Shown here piece by piece: positions 41,084 to 46,279 of a stretch of 46,279 bases of DNA. This DNA comes from Bacilli bacterium (GTDB taxonomy: Bacteria; Bacillota_I; Bacilli_A; RF39; UBA660), in the NCBI GenBank assembly GCA_016283935.1, contig JAEENX010000023.1, positions 1 through 46,279 of the forward strand. The letters are read 5' to 3'. The notes under the pieces were generated by a model. It had not been told where the DNA came from, searched no databases, and saw nothing but the letters and a program-made list of their open reading frames with translations. Position 1 is the stretch's first letter, and the number at the start of each line of letters is the position of its first letter. The translations under genes were made by a program, and so were the position numbers.

Positions 41084-41746
41084 ATGCGATTATTGATCTG
41101 TGATGATGAAGAGTTAATAAGAGATTTAATCAAAGATTACGCTGATGAAGAAGGATATACTTGTGATTTAGCATGTGATGGATCTGAAGCATTAGAAAAA
41201 GTAGAAGAAAACAAATACGATCTTATTGTAATGGATATCATGATGCCTAAAATGGATGGATATACATGTGTTAAAGGAATAAGAGAAATATGTGATACAC
41301 CTGTAATTATGCTATCAGCAAGAGTAGATGAAGTGGATAAATTAAAAGGTTTTGAATTAGGTATAGATGACTATATTACAAAACCATTTAGTCCAAAAGA
41401 ATTGATGGCTCGTATTAAAGCACATACAAAAAGAACTGTAGGTGGAGAAACACTTACGGTAGGTAATATTGTATTAGATAATAAATCACATACTGTTCAA
41501 ATCGATGGAGAAGAAGTTGAAGTAACAAGTACACAATTTGATTTACTTTCGTTATTTTTAAATAATCAAGGTACAGCATTATCAAGAGAAAAAATAATTG
41601 AATGTATATTTGGATATGAATATGAAGCAGATGATAGAACTATAGATGCTCATATTAAATTATTAAGAAAAAAATTAGGAAAATATAGTGAAAGCATAAA
41701 AACTGTTAGAAAAGTAGGATATAAGTTTATCTATGAGGAAAAATAG
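41084..41746 (+). CDS. OmpR/PhoB-family response regulator
   Basis: 220 aa. Receiver domain: DDEE near the N-terminus, phospho-acceptor Asp51 (LIVMDIMMPKMDG), SARVD and the conserved Lys in YITKPFSP. The C-terminal winged helix (about 125-220) has TSTQFDLLSLFLNNQGTALSREKIIE, DDRTIDAHIKLLRKKL and TVRKVGYKF, typical of OmpR/PhoB. AGAGGTGATATT precedes the ATG. A TTCACA (41041) lies in its promoter region, so autoregulation is possible. It overlaps the kinase gene by 14 nt. Confidence 0.95.
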   Translation: MRLLICDDEELIRDLIKDYADEEGYTCDLACDGSEALEKVEENKYDLIVMDIMMPKMDGYTCVKGIREICDTPVIMLSARVDEVDKLKGFELGIDDYITKPFSPKELMARIKAHTKRTVGGETLTVGNIVLDNKSHTVQIDGEEVEVTSTQFDLLSLFLNNQGTALSREKIIECIFGYEYEADDRTIDAHIKLLRKKLGKYSESIKTVRKVGYKFIYEEK

Positions 41747-43112
41747 TTTAATAGGCAGAACATTAGTAATATTTATATTATTTGCAATGATCATTCTTGC
41801 CTTACTATGGTTTTTCCAAATTCATTTCTTTAATATTAATTATGAAAGATATCAAGTTAATATAGTTAAAGAATCAGCTCAAAAAATCGAAAATACACCT
41901 GTAGAAGATTTAGATAGTACATTAGAATCTTTAGCATTTGAAAATAATTTATGTGTTCAATATTTTTCTGGAAAAGATATTATTAATTACAATATCAAGA
42001 ATAAAGCATGTATGTTGGATAATAATAACAACATGACTAATAAATATAAATTTGATTTATTAAATGATAAGAATCATTTTGCTAAGCTACAAGGACCTAA
42101 TGGAGTTAAGTCCATTGTATATGCTATAGATTTGGGAAATAATAGATTTGTATTTATCAATACTAACCTAGAAGACTTAAGTGCAGCTACTAAATTGCTA
42201 AAGAATCAAATGATTTATATTTCAATATTTACCATTATATTAGCTGTATTTTTATCTAATGTTATAACTAAACAAATTAATAAACCTATTATTAGTATTA
42301 CAAATAAAGCTAAAGAAATGGGTAAAGGTAATTATGATGTTGTGTTTGATGAGAGTAATATATCAGAACTTAAAGAATTATCAAAAGTGTTGACTATAGC
42401 CGCAAGTGAAATGAAACAAACTGATGAATTAAGAAGAGATTTATTAGCAAATGTATCTCATGACTTAAAGACACCTTTAACAATGATTAAAGCATATGCT
42501 GAAAAGATAAGAGATATATCATATAAAGATGATGAAAAAAGAAATAAAGACTTAAATGTCATTGTTGATGAATCAGACAGATTAAATGGATTGGTTAATG
42601 ACTTAGTTGAAGCATCTAAGATAGATGCAAAAAAAGCATCATTAAAACCAATTAAATATGATTTAAGAGATCAAATTTCTGAAGTAATGAAAAGATATTC
42701 ATTACTTCAAGAAAAAGAAGGATATAAAATCAACGTTAGTATTCCTGATGATGAATTACTAGTTGAATTAGATAGAAAGAAAATTGATCAAGTTTTCTAT
42801 AATTTGATTAATAATGCTGTTGAACATTCAGGAGAAGATAAATTAGTTGAAATAGAAGTTAAAGTAAAAAGAGATATTATTACAGTTAAAATTAGAAACT
42901 ATGGAAAAGCAATTAAGAAGGAAGAAATTCCATTAGTATGGACTAGATATTATACAAAAGAGAAAAATCATAAGAGAAATACTATAGGAACTGGTATAGG
43001 ATTATCTATAGTAAAAGACATTTTTGAACTACATAATATCAAATATGGTGTGGAATCTGACGAAAATAACGGTACAGTTTTCTCATTTGTGTTGGATAAG
43101 TGCAAGAAATAG
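41733..43112 (+). CDS. Sensor histidine kinase partner
   Basis: 459 aa. Two membrane segments (about 8-28 and 160-178) flank an extracellular sensor of about 130 residues. A HAMP domain follows, then HisKA with His243 (NVSHDLKTPLTMIKAYAEK), an HATPase N-box NLINNAVEHS (357 onward), a G1 box NYGKAI and a G2 box GTGIGLSIVKD. It starts inside the last codons of the response regulator (ATGAGGAAAAAT), so the two are translationally coupled. The sensed signal is not evident from the sequence. Confidence 0.95.
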   Translation: MRKNSLIGRTLVIFILFAMIILALLWFFQIHFFNINYERYQVNIVKESAQKIENTPVEDLDSTLESLAFENNLCVQYFSGKDIINYNIKNKACMLDNNNNMTNKYKFDLLNDKNHFAKLQGPNGVKSIVYAIDLGNNRFVFINTNLEDLSAATKLLKNQMIYISIFTIILAVFLSNVITKQINKPIISITNKAKEMGKGNYDVVFDESNISELKELSKVLTIAASEMKQTDELRRDLLANVSHDLKTPLTMIKAYAEKIRDISYKDDEKRNKDLNVIVDESDRLNGLVNDLVEASKIDAKKASLKPIKYDLRDQISEVMKRYSLLQEKEGYKINVSIPDDELLVELDRKKIDQVFYNLINNAVEHSGEDKLVEIEVKVKRDIITVKIRNYGKAIKKEEIPLVWTRYYTKEKNHKRNTIGTGIGLSIVKDIFELHNIKYGVESDENNGTVFSFVLDKCKK

Positions 43113-43129
43113 AGTTATATAAAAGGATT

Positions 43130-43172
43130 TTCACATAATTTTCACATTACTTCACATAAGATATGATATATT
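43130..43172 (+). promoter_or_regulatory. PhoB/OmpR-type TTCACA direct repeats and -10 box
   Basis: TTCACA at 43130-43135, 43141-43146 and 43151-43156 (spacing 11 and 10), then TATATT (43167-43172). No -35 box. It is just downstream of the two-component operon and matches the array at 7567 in layout. Confidence 0.55.
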
Positions 43173-43178
43173 GTATAC

Positions 43179-43306
43179 ATGAAAAAGGGAAGTAATATAA
43201 AAAATCCTATAAAAATAAACATATAAACTCAAACTCACATATTAAAGATTTCCTTTTTTCAGATAAAATTTTTTTAACGAAGGGTTGCAGTAATGCAGCT
43301 TTTTTT
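43179..43306 (+). ncRNA. Candidate regulated small RNA next to the two-component genes
   Basis: About 128 nt, from after the TTCACA-type promoter to a terminator at 43284-43306. There is no start codon after the GGGAAG purine stretch, so it is unlikely to encode a peptide. It shares ATCCTATAAAA and CATATAAACTC with the stretch at 7616-7838. It could also be a long 5' leader, but the terminator precedes the next gene. Confidence 0.4.
43284..43306 (+). terminator. Intrinsic terminator
   Basis: GTTGCA / TGCAGC with loop GTAA, then T7. Confidence 0.75.
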
Positions 43307-43406
43307 GTGCTTATTTTTATACTATATTTTTTATTCGTTTTTATTGATATTTAATAACAAAAATGATAAAATTATCTTAGTTAGAGTAGTGAAGGAGATA
43401 TGGTAT

Positions 43407-43967
43407 ATGAACAATGGTAAAGGTAATATGATTCTACTTACTATTATATGCATTGCAACATTACTTGTTGCTGTTGTTGGCGCTACATTTGCTTATTTCA
43501 ATATTGCTATGAAAGAAGGAAATACTTCTAAAACAATTGAAGTAACAGGTGGAACATTATCAACTGAATATAATGGTAATGCTAAAATATCAAATGCTGA
43601 TTTTAATGCGGGTGATGTTGTAGGTGAAAAATCATTTACTGTAACTGGTGTAGTAACTGGATCATCTAATTTAAGTTATGAAGCAGATTTAGTTGTTACA
43701 AATAATACATATCCTGATGATGCTTTAGTATATACATTAGTATCTACTAATACTTCAAATAATGGTGTAGTAATGGTTTCTACTTCTGAACCAGTAGCAA
43801 TTAAAAACGGATCTTCAACTATAGTATTAGGAACAGGAACATTTGCTGGTCCTACTGCAACAGGAGCAACACATACTTATGCTGTTAAAGTAGAATGCGT
43901 TAATTCTGATTTTGAATTAGATGAAAAAGCATTTGATGCTACAATTACAGTTGGTCAAAAGAAATAA
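43407..43967 (+). CDS. TasA/CalY-like secreted protein with SipW-type signal peptide
   Basis: 186 aa from the ATG at 43407, behind GAAGGAGAT. The signal segment ends in VAVVGATFAYF, the SipW-dependent signature (hydrophobic helix then A-T-x-A-Y-F), and the mature part is beta-rich with Thr/Ser/Val/Gly repeats (TGVVTGSSNLSYEADLVVTNNTY). Such proteins form fibres or surface layers in Bacillota. The SipW-like peptidase gene is next, 116 nt downstream. Confidence 0.8.
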   Translation: MNNGKGNMILLTIICIATLLVAVVGATFAYFNIAMKEGNTSKTIEVTGGTLSTEYNGNAKISNADFNAGDVVGEKSFTVTGVVTGSSNLSYEADLVVTNNTYPDDALVYTLVSTNTSNNGVVMVSTSEPVAIKNGSSTIVLGTGTFAGPTATGATHTYAVKVECVNSDFELDEKAFDATITVGQKK

Positions 43968-43974
43968 TAAAATT

Positions 43975-44001
43975 AAGGAAGAAGAAATTCTTCCTTTTTT
44001 T
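43975..44001 (+). terminator. Intrinsic terminator
   Basis: AAGGAAGAA / TTCTTCCTT with a GAAA tetraloop, then T7. Confidence 0.9.
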
Positions 44002-44083
44002 ATGTAAACCCCTTTATTTTACTTAATGTATTGTTGAAAAGGATATAGATAAACTTTATAATTTAAAATAGGAGGCTACTAAT

Positions 44084-44776
44084 ATGGCTAAGAAAAACAA
44101 TAATAAAAAGTTAGTACAAACTATTAGTTCGATATTTTCTTATGTTGCATTAGTAGTATTATTTTTAGTTGCAGGATTCTTGTTGTTTTATATAACATCA
44201 AGTTTAATAGCAAAAATAACAAATAAAAAACCAATAGTATCATTATTTACGATAGTATCTCCATCAATGGAGCCAACAATCATGGTATATGATGTAATTG
44301 TTGATACTAGAGTTTCTAAAGAATCGAAACTAAAAGAAGGAGATATAATCACTTTCTATTCATCTTCTATAGATACAGGTAATTTTACTGTTACACATAG
44401 AATTGAACGCATAATTGAAGTAGATGGAGAAAAAAGATATATAACAAAAGGTGATAATAATCAAAATGTTGATGCTGGTTATATTACTTTCAAGGATATA
44501 GTAGGTAAGGAAAAATTTAAAATAAATGGTTTAGGTAAACTACAAGTTTTTATAGCATCTAGATTTGGATGGTTAATAATTATATTAATACCAGCATTAG
44601 TAATAGTATTATTTGATATTTTTAAATTAAAAAAGATATACAATGTAAAAAAAGAATTAGAAGTAATACCTGAAATAAAGAAAGTAAGTAGAGTTAGAGA
44701 AACAGAAGAAAACAAGAAAATAAGAACACTTACAGCTAAAGCTAATAGAATTAATAAGAAGAATAAAAGACCTTAA
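44084..44776 (+). CDS. sipW: Signal peptidase I of the SipW (Ser-His, ER-type) class
   Basis: 230 aa. A membrane helix (about 19-45), then TIVSPSMEPTIMVYD with catalytic Ser61, and FTVTHRIERI with His105 in the place where most bacterial enzymes use Lys. TKGDNNQNVDAGYI follows as the conserved box. A second membrane helix lies near the C-terminus (about 162-180), then a basic tail. SipW processes TasA/CalY-type precursors, which fits the gene before it. AGGAGGCTACTAAT precedes the ATG. Confidence 0.9.
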   Translation: MAKKNNNKKLVQTISSIFSYVALVVLFLVAGFLLFYITSSLIAKITNKKPIVSLFTIVSPSMEPTIMVYDVIVDTRVSKESKLKEGDIITFYSSSIDTGNFTVTHRIERIIEVDGEKRYITKGDNNQNVDAGYITFKDIVGKEKFKINGLGKLQVFIASRFGWLIIILIPALVIVLFDIFKLKKIYNVKKELEVIPEIKKVSRVRETEENKKIRTLTAKANRINKKNKRP

Positions 44777-44790
44777 TAAAAGGTCTTTTA
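44765..44790 (+). terminator. Intrinsic terminator
   Basis: AAAAGACCTT / AAGGTCTTTT with loop AATAA; it contains the stop codon. Confidence 0.85.
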
Positions 44791-44792
44791 AT

Positions 44793-44821
44793 TTGCGTAA
44801 AATATAGACTTTTGCTATAAT
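44793..44821 (+). promoter_or_regulatory. Promoter of the 44849 gene
   Basis: -35 TTGCGT (44793-44798), 17-bp spacer, -10 TATAAT (44816-44821). Confidence 0.65.
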
Positions 44822-44848
44822 ACGCGCAACTGAGGGGGATTTGAGTTT

Positions 44849-45232
44849 ATGAAGGAAAGACCAATAGAAACCGGGATGGGTTTCTTAAGAACATTAGCAG
44901 GAGTTTATATAATAATAATTGGATCTATATGTATTCAAGCTGCACATGATGCTTATGAATTTGAAAAAAAAGAAGCAGAAATTATGAATGAAGAATCCGA
45001 AGAGTATTCAGTACTATTATGTAATGGAAAAACATTTGCAATAAAATCAAGCGAATTTGATCAATTTATGAGTTCTGATAAACAAGAAACAATAGTTATA
45101 GATGCATTAAGTAAATCTATAAATCAAGTAGTTATTAACAAAGATGAAATAGAAGAGTTAAACAGATTTAATTCATATGTTTTAGCAGCACAATATATAG
45201 GTGAATTAAATAATGGATATAAAACAAAGTAG
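44849..45232 (+). CDS. Small single-pass membrane protein
   Basis: 127 aa. One hydrophobic helix (about 12-32, LRTLAGVYIIIIGSICIQAA) followed by a charged helical and mixed domain. GAGGGGGAT lies about 11 nt before the ATG. Not recognised. It is its own transcription unit, placed within the surface-protein cluster. Confidence 0.7.
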   Translation: MKERPIETGMGFLRTLAGVYIIIIGSICIQAAHDAYEFEKKEAEIMNEESEEYSVLLCNGKTFAIKSSEFDQFMSSDKQETIVIDALSKSINQVVINKDEIEELNRFNSYVLAAQYIGELNNGYKTK

Positions 45233-45256
45233 ACTAGAAACAGTCTTCTTTTTTTA
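45227..45256 (+). terminator. Intrinsic terminator
   Basis: AGACT / AGTCT extended by AAG / CTT across one mismatch, then a T-run. Confidence 0.7.
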
Positions 45257-45265
45257 TCTCCAGAT

Positions 45266-45294
45266 TTGCCAAAAAGGGTGTTTTATTGTATAAT
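45266..45294 (+). promoter_or_regulatory. Promoter of the 45316 gene
   Basis: -35 TTGCCA (45266-45271), 17-bp spacer, -10 TATAAT (45289-45294). Confidence 0.7.
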
Positions 45295-45315
45295 ATCAAA
45301 CCATCAAAGGGGAAA

Positions 45316-45834
45316 ATGGTTGATATGAAAAATGAAGTTAAGAGATTAGTTATAAGTGTAATTATAACTGCTATTATTGCAATAGGATCAGTTCCTATTT
45401 GGAATATGGCAAATGCTAATAATGGTTTATCATTAGCAAGTTTATATACTGATATGAGTATGTCTGTTAATATTGGTAAATTTCCATCATTATTAATAAT
45501 TAATGATGAACAAGCTATGCAAACAATTCCAACAACAGCTATTCAAGTCAGAAATCAAAATAGTAGTGCAAAAGATTATAATTTATATTTCTTTATAGAT
45601 AAAACAACTACTATTGATAAGAACTATTTAAGAGTATCAATTGGAGATAATATATACAAGATGAGTGAAATGGAATGTATTGAAAATGAAAATGGATACT
45701 ATTATTTAGTTCATTCATCTTCATTAGATAAATATACAAATGAAGATTTAACTGCAAGAATTTGGTTAACTGAAGATGCATCAAATATTGATGATGATGC
45801 CAAACTTGTAACAAACTTTGTTACTAAAATATAG
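45316..45834 (+). CDS. Secreted or membrane-anchored beta-rich protein
   Basis: 172 aa. The start is either ATG 45316 (3 nt after AAAGGGG) or ATG 45325 (12 nt after); both give the same hydrophobic N-terminal helix (LVISVIITAIIAIGSVPIWNMANA) with a possible signal-peptidase site at ANA. The rest is predicted beta-rich (YNLYFFIDKTTTIDKNYLRVSIGDNIYKM, LTARIWLTED). A TasA-like fold is possible but not clear. Cluster context suggests a surface role. Confidence 0.7.
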   Translation: MVDMKNEVKRLVISVIITAIIAIGSVPIWNMANANNGLSLASLYTDMSMSVNIGKFPSLLIINDEQAMQTIPTTAIQVRNQNSSAKDYNLYFFIDKTTTIDKNYLRVSIGDNIYKMSEMECIENENGYYYLVHSSSLDKYTNEDLTARIWLTEDASNIDDDAKLVTNFVTKI

Positions 45835-45860
45835 AATGTTTTTTCAACATTCTTTTTTTA
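45833..45860 (+). terminator. Intrinsic terminator
   Basis: AGAATGTT / AACATTCT with loop TTTTC, then T7. Confidence 0.85.
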
Positions 45861-45890
45861 TTGAAATTATTATCCGTCATGTATTATAAT
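45861..45890 (+). promoter_or_regulatory. Promoter of the last gene
   Basis: -35 TTGAAA (45861-45866), 18-bp spacer, -10 TATAAT (45885-45890). Confidence 0.65.
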
Positions 45891-45929
45891 GTTGTTATAG
45901 AAATACACTTATGATTCGGGGGGATGATA

Positions 45930-46279
45930 ATGTACGAACAAAAGAAGTATTCTATCAACTGGTTGAAGATTTTTGTAACAGTTATAATTGGTTTTTTAGT
46001 TATTATTTTATCTGTTAAATTAATAACATTAATCATGAAAAATAATGAAACTAAATCTACATCAAAAGCAATGGAAACAAATTTAAAATTGATGAATGAT
46101 GTAGCTAAATCTTACTTTACTGATGATCAATTACCAAAGGAAGTAGGTAAGACTAATAAAATATCATTAAAAGAATTAGTAGATCTTGGAAAAGTATCTC
46201 CAGTAAAAGATCAAAATGGAGAAGAATGTAATTTAGAAGAATCATATATTGAGGCTACAAGATTAGATTCTGAATATCA
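45930..46279 (+). CDS. N-terminal part of a pilin-like/InlB-type surface protein (3' end outside window)
   Basis: The first 116 residues are seen; the frame is open to the window end. GGGGGGATGATA precedes the ATG. A membrane helix (about 13-36, IFVTVIIGFLVIILSVKLITLIM) is followed by ETKSTSKAMETNLKLMNDVAKSYF and ISLKELVDLGKVSPVKDQNGEEC. This parallels the pilin-like stalk of the 29840 protein (TVGDLIDHGFLDEKLTNPYTGE), but the GxTLxE cleavage motif is absent. A large repeat protein may follow. Confidence 0.7.
   Translation, partial: MYEQKKYSINWLKIFVTVIIGFLVIILSVKLITLIMKNNETKSTSKAMETNLKLMNDVAKSYFTDDQLPKEVGKTNKISLKELVDLGKVSPVKDQNGEECNLEESYIEATRLDSEY

Noticed and set aside
1-46279. Mycoplasma-type code (TGA = Trp)
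   Set aside because: Reading frames are full length with TGG for Trp and no in-frame TGA.

Overview
The window is very AT-rich DNA with Bacillota-type signals: AGGAGGTGAT-like ribosome-binding sites, sigma-A promoters, intrinsic terminators after most genes, a T-box leader on proS, tRNA genes that encode CCA, and a type VIIb secretion (T7SSb) gene set. All 38 complete reading frames end in TAA (27) or TAG (11) and none in TGA, while Trp is written TGG. This fits an uncultured, low-GC Bacilli lineage near the Mollicutes or the RF39-type gut bacteria. That placement is inference.

Layout. 1-5.8 kb is housekeeping: the end of an unknown gene, a compact UvrD-like helicase, a five-tRNA operon (Val, Thr, Tyr, Gln, Lys), separate tRNA-Arg and tRNA-Pro genes, an ASCH-like protein, trmB and a membrane zinc-ribbon protein. 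5.8-27.6 kb is a secretion and cell-surface region. It holds EssC and EsaB/YukD, two cell-wall-hydrolase effectors that share one N-terminal domain, several small helical proteins with a WFYGP turn, and two large Ser/Thr/Gly-rich proteins that carry the same WFYGP domain at their C-terminus. It also holds two GT2 glycosyltransferases, a membrane-anchored zincin protease, a nonapeptide-repeat protein and a Fic-like protein lacking the catalytic His. A T-box-controlled proS lies inside this region.

27.6-41 kb holds topB, a giant protein with a type IV pilin-like N-terminus and about 17 InlB-type repeats, asnB, an orphan structured RNA of about 455 nt, a truncated arylsulfotransferase-like surface protein, a frameshifted ClpX-like ATPase and a yebC homologue. 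41-46.3 kb holds an OmpR-type response regulator with its kinase, then a SipW/TasA-like surface module and other membrane or secreted proteins, ending in a truncated pilin-like gene.

How the parts may work together (inference). EssC and EsaB would drive export of the WFYGP proteins and the two hydrolases. EsaA, EssA and EssB are not seen here. The Ser/Thr-rich WFYGP proteins are each tightly coupled, by a 10-nt ATGGGTATA overlap, to the next gene. In one case that gene is a glycosyltransferase, which suggests glycosylation of the exported protein. Three TTCA-type half-sites spaced 10-11 bp occur just downstream of the two-component operon and again at 7.57 kb. Each array precedes a gene-free transcribed stretch ending in a terminator, so a pair of related small RNAs under an OmpR/PhoB-family regulator is a testable idea.
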